From contig NZ_JACCFE010000002.1 in assembly GCF_014256275.1 (NCBI RefSeq), positions 806,001 through 870,000 of the forward strand: 64,000 nucleotides of DNA, read 5' to 3'. The stretch is from Rhodococcus sp. 4CII. GTDB taxonomy: Bacteria; Actinomycetota; Actinomycetes; Mycobacteriales; Mycobacteriaceae. The notes below the pieces were generated by a model. The model made no database searches. It saw nothing but the letters and a program-made list of their open reading frames with translations, and was not told the origin of the DNA. Of the stretch, positions 10,294 to 18,073 are shown one piece after another. The stretch's first letter is position 1, and each line of letters begins with the position of its first letter. The position numbers and the translations under genes were made by a program.

Positions 10294-10459
10294 GGTTCCC
10301 AAGGTTACCGGGTGCGGACCCGGGCCCCGTCACCCCTTCGTTCCAGCGGAAGTCACCCCTTCCGATCAAGTCGCGTGGAAGCATTGCGGGCACCGGGCCC
10401 ACCTTGTTCCATGCACGGGTACGCACATGCTCGTGCCGCCATTCCGGACGGAGTCGACG

Positions 10460-10954
10460 ATGACCGTGACCGACCAGTACCTGAAGAACAACGAGGCCTA
10501 CGCGGCCGGATTCACCGGGCCGCTCCCCCTCCCGCCCAGCAAGCACGTCGCGGTCCTCGCCTGCATGGACGCGCGGCTGGACGTCTACCGGATCCTCGGC
10601 ATCGAGGAGGGCGAGTCGCACGTCATCCGCAACGCCGGCGGGGTGGTGACGGACGACGAGATCCGATCCCTCGCGATCAGCCAGCGGCTGCTCGGCACCA
10701 CCGAGATCATCCTGATCCACCACACGGACTGCGGAATGCTCACGTTCACCGACGACGACTTCAAGAAGTCCATCCAGGACGAGGTCGGGATCAAGCCGGC
10801 CTGGTCGGCGGAGGCGTTTCCCGACCTCGACGAGGACGTCCGGCAGTCGCTGCGCCGGATCGAGGCCAGCCCGTTCATCACGGCGACCACGTCTCTGCGC
10901 GGGTTCGTCTTCGACGTCGCCACCGGCAAGCTCGCCGAAGTGAAGATCGACTGA
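10460..10954 (+). CDS. canA: Beta-class carbonic anhydrase
   Basis: The 164-residue enzyme hydrates CO2 to bicarbonate in the cytoplasm. It closely resembles Rv1284 (CanA) of M. tuberculosis. The zinc ligands are Cys35, His88 and Cys91; the first lies in ACMDARLDV, so the Asp37-Arg39 dyad is present, and HHTDCGMLTFTDDDFK follows the second cysteine. The ATG at 10460 starts MTVTDQYLKNNEAYA. It stands between the divergent prfB and hisN, 36 bases before hisN, and may share its transcript. Confidence 0.94.
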   Translation: MTVTDQYLKNNEAYAAGFTGPLPLPPSKHVAVLACMDARLDVYRILGIEEGESHVIRNAGGVVTDDEIRSLAISQRLLGTTEIILIHHTDCGMLTFTDDDFKKSIQDEVGIKPAWSAEAFPDLDEDVRQSLRRIEASPFITATTSLRGFVFDVATGKLAEVKID

Positions 10955-10990
10955 CGTCACGCCGGTCCGGTACGAGTAATCTGTGCGACC

Positions 10991-11791
10991 GTGACCGACC
11001 TCCGCGCCGACCTGCAGCTCGCCCTCCGAATCGCCGACGAGGCGGACGCGATCACCAGGGCCCGGTTCGGGGCGCTCGACCTGTCGGTCGACGACAAGCC
11101 CGACCTGACGCCGGTCACGGACGCCGATCTGGCCGTGGAACGGGCGGTCCGGGCAAGGCTGGAAGTCGAGCGACCCGCGGATGCGGTGCTGGGTGAGGAG
11201 TTCGGCGGCGACGCGCAGTTCGCAGGACGGCAGTGGGTGGTCGATCCGATCGACGGCACCAAGAACTTCGTCCGGGGCGTCCCCATCTGGGCCACCCTGA
11301 TCGCGCTGCTCGAGGACGGAGTTCCCGTCGTCGGGGTCGTGAGCGCTCCGGCGCTCGCGCGCCGCTGGTGGGCCTCGGCGGGGTCGGGCGCCTGGTCGAC
11401 GTTCGACGGGTCCGAGCCGGCTCGCCTCTCCGTGTCGGCCGTCGACCGACTCGGTTCGGCCAGTCTCACCTTCTCGAGCCTGTCGGGCTGGAAGGAGCTC
11501 GGCATCCGCGAACAGTTCCTCACCCTGACCGACGACGTGTGGCGGGTCCGGGGCTTCGGTGACTTCTTCTCTTACTGCCTGCTCGCGGAGGGCGCCGTAG
11601 ACATCGCCGCCGAGCCCGAGGTGTCGCTGTGGGACCTCGCGCCCCTCGACGTGCTGGTTCGCGAGGCAGGCGGCCGCTTCACCAACCTCGTCGGCGACGA
11701 CGGCCCGCACGGCGGCAGCGCACTGGCCACCAACACGCTGCTTCACGACGAGGCGCTGTCCCGCCTGCGATCGAACCGACCCGGGGCCTAA
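10991..11791 (+). CDS. hisN: Histidinol-phosphatase, inositol-monophosphatase type
   Basis: A 266-residue Mg-dependent phosphatase of the IMPase fold. Metal ligands are visible as Glu69/Glu70 in GEEFGG and Asp85, Asp88 in WVVDPIDGTKNF, with a further aspartate in SLWDLAPLDV near the C-terminus. In actinobacteria this protein (Rv3137 in M. tuberculosis) removes phosphate from L-histidinol phosphate, the penultimate step of histidine synthesis. Inositol monophosphatase activity cannot be excluded from sequence. Start is the GTG at 10991 (MTDLRADLQLALRIA). Confidence 0.88.
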   Translation: MTDLRADLQLALRIADEADAITRARFGALDLSVDDKPDLTPVTDADLAVERAVRARLEVERPADAVLGEEFGGDAQFAGRQWVVDPIDGTKNFVRGVPIWATLIALLEDGVPVVGVVSAPALARRWWASAGSGAWSTFDGSEPARLSVSAVDRLGSASLTFSSLSGWKELGIREQFLTLTDDVWRVRGFGDFFSYCLLAEGAVDIAAEPEVSLWDLAPLDVLVREAGGRFTNLVGDDGPHGGSALATNTLLHDEALSRLRSNRPGA

Positions 11792-12208
11792 CTCACACAG
11801 CACTATCCGAACTATCTGACAAGACTCCGACGGCGTAGCCCGGCTCCGGCGTCCTCGGCCACGAAAGCCGACGCGCCCTCCTGACGGGACCGGCCTCCAC
11901 GCCGTCCGTTCCGTACGCGCCTGCGCTCCCGCAAGGATGGGACTCCCCTATCCCTGCCGGCCTCTTCCCGGCTCCGACGGCATGCTCGGCAACCTCGAAA
12001 ACGCTTGGCCTGAATGCCATTCCGTCGATCATTCCGGACAGGCGTGTCATTGCCGACGGCGCGAGATCCACCCCATCGCGACTGACGGCGGTCCCCTCGG
12101 CGAACCACTGTCGTGGCGACTCGAACTTACTCGATAGTAGACACCAACCTTACCGCTGAGTAAGATAGAGGACGTCCACGCCCGAACACCGAGAAACAGC
12201 TGGTGATC
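11792..12208 (+). other. Intergenic region upstream of fadE24-like gene
   Basis: This 417-base stretch contains no credible gene. Short open frames on both strands have the random arginine/proline-rich composition of GC-rich noncoding DNA. The last 85 bases hold a set of CTTAC/GTAAG half-sites (separate entry) that probably control the acyl-CoA dehydrogenase operon. Confidence 0.6.
12126..12164 (+). promoter_or_regulatory. Candidate operator: CTTAC/GTAAG half-sites
   Basis: Three related half-sites lie 45-80 bases before the fadE24-like start: CTTACTC at 12126-12132, CTTAC at 12149-12153 and GAGTAAG at 12158-12164. The last two form an inverted repeat CTTAC-N4-GAGTAAG; the outer pair CTTACTC and GAGTAAG are perfect complements. 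Such symmetry suits a TetR-type repressor of fatty-acid catabolism, but the regulator is not identified and no regulator gene is adjacent. Confidence 0.45.
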
Positions 12209-13615
12209 ATGAGCAAGCAAGACACAGTTGCCCCCCACGACAGTGCGAAGCGGAAGCCCCGCGACACGTCCGCCGTCGGCCTGAATCCGGTCAAGCGCGA
12301 TGCCATGGGTGCCGCGATGCGTGTGCTGACCAAGATCACCGGTTCCGATCTGGCCGAGAAGTACAACCTGCGCCAGACGATCGACCGTGTGACCTACGAA
12401 GGAACCAAGACCGGATTCAAGACCCTCGGCGCCGCGACCCGCGGTTTCCAGAAGGTGTCCGGCGGCGGCGCGCCGAAACGCCTCCCCGACAACCCGACCG
12501 CGAAGGCCGGCTATTTCGACCTCACCCCGAGCGACGAGCAGCAGATGATCGTCGAGACCGTGCGGGAGTTCGCGGCCGAGATCCTGCGGCCCGCGGGCCA
12601 CGACGCGGATGCTGCCGCTGCCGCCCCGGCGGATCTCGTGAAACGCGCCGCCGAACTCGGCATCACCCTGATCAACGTCCCGGAGGAACTCGACGGGGCC
12701 GCCAGTGAACGCGGTGCCGTCACCAACTCTCTGGTCGCCGAGGCCCTCGCGCACGGCGACATGGGACTCGCGCTGCCGATCCTCGCGCCGAGCGGCGTCG
12801 CCGTCGCCCTCACCCAGTGGGGTACCGACGCCCAGCAGAAGACCTACCTTCCCGCGTTCACCGGCGAACAGGTTCCGAACGCGGCGGTCGTCGTCAACGA
12901 GCCCCGCGCACTGTTCGACCCCTTCGCGTTGCAGACCAAGGCGGTTCGCTCCCCCAGCGGCTACAAGCTCAACGGCGTCAAGAGCCTCGTGCCGGCCGCC
13001 GCGTCGTCCGAGCTGTTCGTCGTGGCCGCCGAACTCGACGGCAAGCCCTCCTTCTTCATCGTCGAGGCCGACACCAAGGGACTCGTCGTCGAGGCCGACC
13101 CGAGCATGGGTCTGCGCGCCGCGGGCCTCGGCCGGCTCAACCTCACCGACGTCGCGGTGCCCGAGTCGGGTCTGCTCGGCGATGCCGACGCCGATCTGCG
13201 GGCGGCCGAATACGCCGACGCGATCCGGCTGGCCCGCCTCGGCTGGGCCTCGCTCGCGGTCGGCACCGGGCAGGCCGTACTCGACTACGTCATCCCATAC
13301 GTCAACGAGCGGGTCGCGTTCGGCGAACCGATCAGCAACCGTCAGGCAGTCGCCTTCATGGTCGCGAACATCGGCATCGAACTCGACGGCCTGCGTCTGG
13401 TGACGTTGCGCGGCGCCTCCCGCGCCGAGCAGGGGCTCTCCTTCGCCCGCGAATCGGCGCTCGCCCGAAAGCTGGCTTCCGAGAAGGGCATGCAGATCGG
13501 CCTCGACGGCGTCCAGCTGCTCGGCGGCCACGGTTACACCAAGGAACATCCCGTGGAGCGCTGGTACCGCGATCTGCGCGCCATCGGCGTCGCCGAGGGC
13601 ATCGTCCTGATCTGA
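12209..13615 (+). CDS. fadE24: Acyl-CoA dehydrogenase, FadE24-like
   Basis: A 468-residue FAD enzyme of the acyl-CoA dehydrogenase family. A 100-residue N-terminal extension precedes the helical domain (SDEQQMIVETVREFAAEIL). The middle beta domain and the C-terminal helix bundle follow, ending LGGHGYTKEHPVERWYRDLRA, the usual FAD-contact region. It is paired with a second dehydrogenase 29 bases downstream, as fadE24-fadE23 (Rv3139-Rv3140) are in M. tuberculosis, also next to hisN. Two-gene FadE pairs in actinobacteria often make heterotetramers with shared FAD sites (family knowledge); the substrate is unknown. ATG 12209 is preferred over the in-frame GTG at 12203. Confidence 0.88.
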   Translation: MSKQDTVAPHDSAKRKPRDTSAVGLNPVKRDAMGAAMRVLTKITGSDLAEKYNLRQTIDRVTYEGTKTGFKTLGAATRGFQKVSGGGAPKRLPDNPTAKAGYFDLTPSDEQQMIVETVREFAAEILRPAGHDADAAAAAPADLVKRAAELGITLINVPEELDGAASERGAVTNSLVAEALAHGDMGLALPILAPSGVAVALTQWGTDAQQKTYLPAFTGEQVPNAAVVVNEPRALFDPFALQTKAVRSPSGYKLNGVKSLVPAAASSELFVVAAELDGKPSFFIVEADTKGLVVEADPSMGLRAAGLGRLNLTDVAVPESGLLGDADADLRAAEYADAIRLARLGWASLAVGTGQAVLDYVIPYVNERVAFGEPISNRQAVAFMVANIGIELDGLRLVTLRGASRAEQGLSFARESALARKLASEKGMQIGLDGVQLLGGHGYTKEHPVERWYRDLRAIGVAEGIVLI

Positions 13616-13644
13616 GCGGCCGGATTCGAACTAAGGAAACTGTC

Positions 13645-14850
13645 ATGATCAACCTCGAACTTCCCAAGAAGCTCAAAGCCTCCGCGAACCAGGCTCACCA
13701 GGTCGCGGCAGAAATCTTCCGGCCGATCTCCCGCAAATACGATCTCGCCGAGCACGCCTACCCCAAGGAACTCGACACCATGGCCGCCATGGTGGAGGGG
13801 CTCAACGACTCCGGCAAGGGTGCGGCGGGCGCCGCCCTCGGACGCGGCGACGAGCCGAAGGTCATCGGAAACGTCAACGGCGGCAACATGTCCTCCCTGA
13901 TGAATGTCATCGAAACCTGCTGGGGCGACGTGGGCCTCACTCTGGCGATCCCCTACCAAGGCCTCGGCAACTCGGCCATCGCCGCGGTCGCGACCGACGA
14001 GCAGCTCGAACGCTTCGGCAAGGTGTGGGCGTCGATGGCCATCACCGAACCCGGCTTCGGTTCCGACTCCGCCGCCGTCACCACCACCGCGGTCCTCGAC
14101 GGTGACGAGTACGTGCTCAACGGCGAGAAGATCTTCGTCACAGCCGGCGAGCGTTCTACCCATATCGTCGTGTGGGCCACCGTCGACAAGACAAAGGGCC
14201 GCGCCGCGATCAAGTCGTTCGTCGTCCCGCGGGACGCCCCGGGTCTGAGCGTCGCCCGCCTCGAGCACAAGCTGGGGGTGAAGGCGTCCGACACCGCGGT
14301 TCTGCTGTTCCAGGACTGCCGGATCCCCAAGGACAATCTGCTCGGCACGCCGGAAGTCAACGTAGAGAAGGGCTTTGCCGGCGTCATGCAGACGTTCGAC
14401 AACACCCGTCCGATCGTCGCCGGCATGGCGGTCGGCCTCGGCCGCGCCGCGCTCGAGGAACTGCGCAGCATCCTCACCGACGCCGGTGTCGAGATCTCCT
14501 ACGACACTCCCGCGTACAACCAGCACGCCGCGGCCGCCGAGTTCCTGCAACTGGAGGCCGATTGGGAGGCGGCCTACCTGCTCGCGCTGCGCGCGACGTG
14601 GATGGCGGACAACAAGAAGCCGAATTCGCTCGAAGCGTCCATGTCGAAGGCGAAAGCCGGCCGGACCGGCACCGCCATCACCCTCAAGGCCGTCGAACTC
14701 GCCGGCACGTTGGGGTACTCGGAGCGCCCGCTGCTGGAGAAGTGGGCACGTGACTCGAAGATCCTCGACATCTTCGAGGGCACGCAGCAGATCCAGCAGC
14801 TGATCGTCGCTCGCCGTCTACTCGGAAAGTCGTCGGCAGAGCTGAAGTAA
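13645..14850 (+). CDS. fadE23: Acyl-CoA dehydrogenase, FadE23-like
   Basis: This 401-residue protein is the partner of the upstream dehydrogenase. It has the full set of family signatures: ASMAITEPGFGSDSAAV (flavin contact, residues about 130-146), VLNGEKIFVTAGERS, and at the C-terminus ILDIFEGTQQIQQLIVARR, where Glu of FEGT is the usual catalytic-base position of many acyl-CoA dehydrogenases. Start ATG 13645 has AAGGAAA upstream (ctaaggaaactgtc). Co-transcription with fadE24 is clear from the 29-base gap; a hairpin terminator follows at 14883. Confidence 0.9.
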   Translation: MINLELPKKLKASANQAHQVAAEIFRPISRKYDLAEHAYPKELDTMAAMVEGLNDSGKGAAGAALGRGDEPKVIGNVNGGNMSSLMNVIETCWGDVGLTLAIPYQGLGNSAIAAVATDEQLERFGKVWASMAITEPGFGSDSAAVTTTAVLDGDEYVLNGEKIFVTAGERSTHIVVWATVDKTKGRAAIKSFVVPRDAPGLSVARLEHKLGVKASDTAVLLFQDCRIPKDNLLGTPEVNVEKGFAGVMQTFDNTRPIVAGMAVGLGRAALEELRSILTDAGVEISYDTPAYNQHAAAAEFLQLEADWEAAYLLALRATWMADNKKPNSLEASMSKAKAGRTGTAITLKAVELAGTLGYSERPLLEKWARDSKILDIFEGTQQIQQLIVARRLLGKSSAELK

Positions 14851-14882
14851 CAGCTCGCGGGGATTTTCAACGAGGGGTGTAG

Positions 14883-14910
14883 TCCCCGCCGCGCTCACCT
14901 GCGGCGGGGG
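14883..14910 (+). terminator. Terminator after the fadE pair
   Basis: Arms CCCCGCCGC and GCGGCGGGG enclose an 8-base loop 33 bases after the fadE23 stop, followed by CTTCTTCG, a weak U-rich tail. Confidence 0.65.
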
Positions 14911-15045
14911 CTTCTTCGTGCGCGGAGCATGACGGAACGGTCGCGAGAGCGGTCCGGGAGACTATGAGCGAAACGGGGACGGCCGAGCCCTTCCCTTCCT
15001 CTACGCTGAACGGGACATCCGTCACTGCAGCCGGAAGGGTTCTCC

Positions 15046-16680
15046 ATGCCAGCTCAGCACATCCTCACCAAGATCACGGACACCGTGGGAGCTGTGCGGG
15101 TGATGAACCGCGCAGGCCTCGTCCCCTTTCCCCGTGTGGACCAGGGAATCCGATCCATTCTGGCCGTGCGGAAGTACGGTCCGTTCGCGGGTCCCGTCCA
15201 CGCGAACGCCGAGGCGGGCCTCGATGCGGTGGCCCTGATCGACGAGCGCGGTTCACTCACCTACGCCGACATCGAGGAACAGTCCAACGCCCTGGTGCGG
15301 GCGTGGCAGTCCGACGGCATCGCTCCCGGCTCCGTTATGGGATGTATGTGCCGCAATCATCGCGGTCTGGTGCTCACAATGCTCGCCGCCGCCAAGAACG
15401 GCACCAAGCTGGTGCTCATGAACACCGGGTTCGCCCGGCCCCAACTCGTCGACGTCGCGGCGCGCGAGCGAGTGCAGGCCTTCGTGTACGACGACGAATT
15501 CCACGCCGTCGCCGAGGCTCTCCCGGACGAGGTGATCGTCTATCGTTCATGGGCCGAGGACGATTCGACGTCGCAGGTCCGCTCGCTCGACGACGTGATG
15601 CAGGGCCGAGACCGCAGTTCGCTGCCCGCTCCGTCCACCCTGGGCGGGTTCGTCCTCCTCACCAGTGGCACCACGGGCACACCGAAAGGCGCTCCCCGCG
15701 GACACACGTCGCCGCTCGCGTCGGCACAGTTCCTCGACCGCGTGCCGCTCCGGCGCGGACAGACGATGATGATGGCGGCCCCAGCGTTCCACGGGACGGG
15801 GGTGTCGCAGTTCGCACTCGCTCTGGCGCTGGGCCAGACGGTGGTGATGCATCGTAAGTTCGATCCGGAGAACACAATTCGCCTCGTCGAGAAACATCGC
15901 TGCGACACACTGGTCGTCGTCCCCACGATGCTGCAACGCATCATCGACCTCGGACCGGAGACCCTGGCCGCGTACGACACGTCGAGCCTGAAGATCATCT
16001 TCGCCGCCGGGTCGGCGCTCTCCCCCGACCTCTGCAAACGCACCACCGCCGCATTCGGCGAGGTGCTCCACAACCTCTACGGCTCCACGGAGGTGGCCGT
16101 CGCCACGGTCGCGACACCCGCCGACCTCGCGCTGGCACCGGGCACCGCTGGGCGGGCTCCCGTCACCTGCCACGTGGAGCTCTACGACGAGTCGGGTCGA
16201 CGGATCACCGAACCCGAGACGGTCGGACGCATCTTCGTGTCGAGCGGTCTCAGTTTCTCCGGGTACACCGACGGCCGCGACAAAGAGCGCATCAACGGCC
16301 TCCTGTCCACCGGCGACGTCGGACATTTCGACCGCAACGGCCTGCTGTTCGTCGACGGCCGAGACGACGACATGATCGTCTCCGGTGGCGAGAACGTCTA
16401 TCCACTCGAGGTCGAGAACCTGCTCGCCGACCGTGACGACGTCATCGAGGCTGCCGTCATCGGTGTCGAGGACGCCGAATTCGGCCATCGCCTCAGAGCT
16501 TTCGTCGTGCCCGGTCCGGGAGCCACCAAGGATGCCGAGGAGATGAAGGCTCACGTCAAGGCAAACCTTGCGCGCTACAAGGTGCCCCGCGAGATCATCT
16601 TCATCGAGGAACTCCCCCGCAACGCCACCGGCAAGTTGCTTCGTCGGGTGCTGATCGAGATGGACGTCACGGAGAGCTGA
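15046..16680 (+). CDS. Fatty-acyl-CoA ligase (FadD-type AMP-forming synthetase)
   Basis: A 544-residue ANL-superfamily enzyme that activates a carboxylic acid with ATP and CoA. The ATP-binding P-loop LTSGTTGTPKG is at 205-215, the adenine-binding motif NLYGSTE lies near 345, the hinge region reads STGDVGHFDRNGLLFVDGRDDDMI, and the catalytic lysine is in PRNATGKLLRR near the C-terminus. Substrate is likely a fatty or related acid, consistent with the two dehydrogenases upstream, which would act on its product. ATG 15046 is preceded by GGAAGGG. It resembles mycobacterial long-chain FadD proteins but I cannot assign a number. Confidence 0.9.
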   Translation: MPAQHILTKITDTVGAVRVMNRAGLVPFPRVDQGIRSILAVRKYGPFAGPVHANAEAGLDAVALIDERGSLTYADIEEQSNALVRAWQSDGIAPGSVMGCMCRNHRGLVLTMLAAAKNGTKLVLMNTGFARPQLVDVAARERVQAFVYDDEFHAVAEALPDEVIVYRSWAEDDSTSQVRSLDDVMQGRDRSSLPAPSTLGGFVLLTSGTTGTPKGAPRGHTSPLASAQFLDRVPLRRGQTMMMAAPAFHGTGVSQFALALALGQTVVMHRKFDPENTIRLVEKHRCDTLVVVPTMLQRIIDLGPETLAAYDTSSLKIIFAAGSALSPDLCKRTTAAFGEVLHNLYGSTEVAVATVATPADLALAPGTAGRAPVTCHVELYDESGRRITEPETVGRIFVSSGLSFSGYTDGRDKERINGLLSTGDVGHFDRNGLLFVDGRDDDMIVSGGENVYPLEVENLLADRDDVIEAAVIGVEDAEFGHRLRAFVVPGPGATKDAEEMKAHVKANLARYKVPREIIFIEELPRNATGKLLRRVLIEMDVTES

Positions 16681-16702
16681 CCGCTACCGACGATAGACAA
16701 AA

Positions 16703-16741
16703 AAAGAACCGGTGCCCTGGATTCCAGGACACCGGTTCTTT
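16703..16741. terminator. Bidirectional terminator between fadD-like gene and tRNA-fMet
   Basis: A long stem with arms AAGAACCGGTGCCCTGG and CCAGGACACCGGTTCTT is flanked by A-rich sequence on the left and TTTCG on the right, so it can stop transcripts from both sides. Confidence 0.88.
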
Positions 16742-16743
16742 CG

Positions 16744-16820
16744 TGGTAGCGGGGACAGGATTTGAACCTGCGACCTCTGGGTTATGAGCCCAGCGAGCTA
16801 CCGAGCTGCTCCACCCCGCG
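16744..16820 (-). tRNA. Initiator tRNA-Met (CAT)
   Basis: The 77-base minus-strand gene begins CGCGGGGTGGAGCAG and ends CCCCGCTACCA with CCA encoded. The anticodon loop is CTCATAA with three G-C pairs in the anticodon stem (GGG/CCC) and an unpaired first position (C1 against U72), both hallmarks of initiator rather than elongator tRNA-Met. The T arm is GCAGGTTCAAATCCTGT. Confidence 0.96.
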
Positions 16821-16915
16821 TTGCATGAACAAAGTTACACGAGCGAACGAACGGATTGCAAATCGCCCGGAAAGCGTCCGTTCAGCAACGTTTCAGCACC
16901 CCTCGAGCCCGCCTC

Positions 16916-16933
16916 CGTTACCTAAAAGTTATG
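16916..16933 (-). promoter_or_regulatory. MtrA-like direct repeat upstream of the first rpf
   Basis: On the minus strand this reads CATAAC TTTTAG GTAACG, two TAAC half-sites 11 bases apart. The identical arrangement with a different spacer occurs upstream of the second rpf gene. It resembles the direct-repeat binding sites described for the response regulator MtrA, which controls rpf and cell-wall hydrolase genes in actinobacteria. Confidence 0.55.
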
Positions 16934-16992
16934 ACGCTCGTCACACTTCGGGCTAAATCTGTAACATTGCCGAAACCTGAATTTTGACGGTC

Positions 16993-17262
16993 GACCTGCG
17001 GAAACGCGGTCCGTTCATCCCAATATTTGGACGGACGTCACAGAAATCGACCCGTGACCATTCCGTGATCGCCGCGTACGTTCGTTGCCAGCCCGAAACC
17101 ACCGGGCAACGCCGACCCGCCGCAGCTCGACCTGCCCCCGCGGGATTCGGAATCCCGACACCTCGAGGGGCAGGGACGAGGACAGAACGACCCCCCGGGT
17201 CGGCACACCAGCCGCTATCCACCGGATCACCTCGTCAGCAGGCGCGGAGAGGAACCAACCAC
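16993..17262 (+). promoter_or_regulatory. Structured rpf leader, candidate c-di-AMP riboswitch (copy 1)
   Basis: The leader shares several blocks in order with that of the second rpf: GACCTGCGGAAAC (16993-17005), GCCCGAAACCACCGGGC (17091-17107), CCCGCCGC, then a stem whose arms CTGCCCC (17132-17138) and GGGGCAG (17167-17173) enclose a hairpin CGGG-ATTCGGAAT-CCCG. Conserved structure with diverged sequence between them suggests a folded RNA. Rpf genes of actinobacteria are known targets of the ydaO/c-di-AMP riboswitch, but I could not confirm the aptamer consensus by eye. Confidence 0.5.
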
Positions 17263-17595
17263 ATGACCAACTTCAGCATCGTCAAGCGGACCATGGGCGC
17301 AGTCGCACTCACCGGAGCAGTCATCGGAGTGCCGCTCGGCCTGAGCACCGGCACCGCATCGGCCGCATCCGGCGACTGGGACGCCGTCGCAGCGTGTGAG
17401 AGCAGCGGCAACTGGGGCGCCGACACCGGCAACGGATTCTCGGGCGGTCTGCAGTTCACCGACAGCACCTGGGCAGCGAACGGCGGATCCGGCTCGCCGT
17501 CCAACGCCTCGCGCGAGGAGCAGATCCGCGTGGCGGAGAACGTCTTGGCGACCCAGGGACCCGGCGCCTGGCCGGTCTGCGGACAGTACCTCTGA
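17263..17595 (+). CDS. Resuscitation-promoting factor, minimal form
   Basis: The 110-residue secreted protein has an N-terminal signal peptide (MTNFSIVKRTMGAVALTGAVIG split at its start) with a likely cut after ASA, then a single Rpf domain of about 77 residues: WDAVAACESSGNW with the catalytic glutamate, GFSGGLQFTDSTW, and a C-terminal WPVCGQYL whose cysteine pairs with that of ACESS. Rpf proteins are lysozyme-like muralytic enzymes that wake dormant cells. ATG 17263 has GAGAGGA upstream. It ends right after the domain, so it lacks any tail. Confidence 0.93.
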   Translation: MTNFSIVKRTMGAVALTGAVIGVPLGLSTGTASAASGDWDAVAACESSGNWGADTGNGFSGGLQFTDSTWAANGGSGSPSNASREEQIRVAENVLATQGPGAWPVCGQYL

Positions 17596-17616
17596 TCCGC
17601 ACCACACTCTTGCTCG

Positions 17617-17655
17617 AAGTGCCCTGCGCGCAGCACGTCTGCGCGCAGGGCACTT
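17617..17655 (+). terminator. Terminator after the first rpf
   Basis: A strong hairpin with arms AAGTGCCCTGCGCGCAG and CTGCGCGCAGGGCACTT follows the stop by 21 bases, so the two rpf genes are separate transcription units. Confidence 0.85.
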
Positions 17656-17747
17656 TGACACTGCACGGCCGTGCTTACGCCATCGCGAGCCGTATTCCCG
17701 GCACCTTTTGCGTGAGCCGCTACACAAATTCATAGTGATCTACACCA

Positions 17748-17765
17748 CATAACGACGGGGTAACG
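17748..17765 (+). promoter_or_regulatory. MtrA-like direct repeat upstream of the second rpf
   Basis: CATAAC GACGGG GTAACG on the plus strand, matching the element before the first rpf in both half-sites and spacing but in the opposite orientation. Confidence 0.55.
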
Positions 17766-17796
17766 AATGGACTCCGAAACGATATCGAGACGGCGT

Positions 17797-18073
17797 GACC
17801 TGCGGAAACAATCGAAATTCGGACACGACATCGGACAGCTGTCCACGAATTTCGCCAGGTGAACTGCGGGCGAAGCTCCCGTACGGTCGCTCTCGGCCCG
17901 AAACAACCGGGCGAAAGCCGGCCCGCCGCTGCTAGCTCTGCCCCGCGGGTTCGGAATCCCCGAAACCTTCGAGGGGCAGGGACGCGGCACAGAATCGCAG
18001 CCCGGATCGACGACGCGAACGTCGTCCCCCGCAGGCCGGCCACGTCAGCAAGCGCGGAGAGGATTGACCTCGC
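17797..18073 (+). promoter_or_regulatory. Structured rpf leader, candidate c-di-AMP riboswitch (copy 2)
   Basis: It repeats the blocks of copy 1: GACCTGCGGAAAC (17797-17809), GCCCGAAACAACCGGGC (17896-17912), CCCGCCGC, arms CTGCCCC (17938-17944) and GGGGCAG (17973-17979) around CGGGTTCGGAATCCCCG. A GGGCGAAAGCC stretch at 17909-17919 resembles the GGGCGAAAGCCC hairpin of the B. subtilis ydaO RNA. The last 20 bases before the start (AGCAAGCGCGGAGAGGA) are also shared with copy 1 and contain the ribosome binding site. Confidence 0.5.

Larger units (their letters stand above)
16821..17262 (+). other. Regulatory region and leader upstream of the first rpf
   Basis: This 442-base stretch has no gene. 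It holds a CATAAC-N6-GTAACG element at 16916-16933 and a structured leader from about 16993, both shared with the second rpf gene and listed separately. Confidence 0.6.
17596..18073 (+). other. Intergenic region between the two rpf genes
   Basis: These 478 bases hold the terminator of the first rpf, the MtrA-like repeat at 17748-17765 and the leader of the second rpf. No gene is seen. Confidence 0.6.

Noticed and set aside
9187..10302. Programmed frameshift in prfB
   Set aside because: The reading frame is continuous and no in-frame UGA with a slippery site is found near codon 26.
9184..11196. A 670-codon plus-strand frame across prfB and canA
   Set aside because: It is antisense to prfB and in a wrong frame across canA and the start of hisN; no recognisable domain.
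11793..12108. A short minus-strand reading frame upstream of the FadE pair as a regulator gene
   Set aside because: Arginine-rich, no helix-turn-helix, and no ribosome binding site; looks like GC-rich noncoding DNA.
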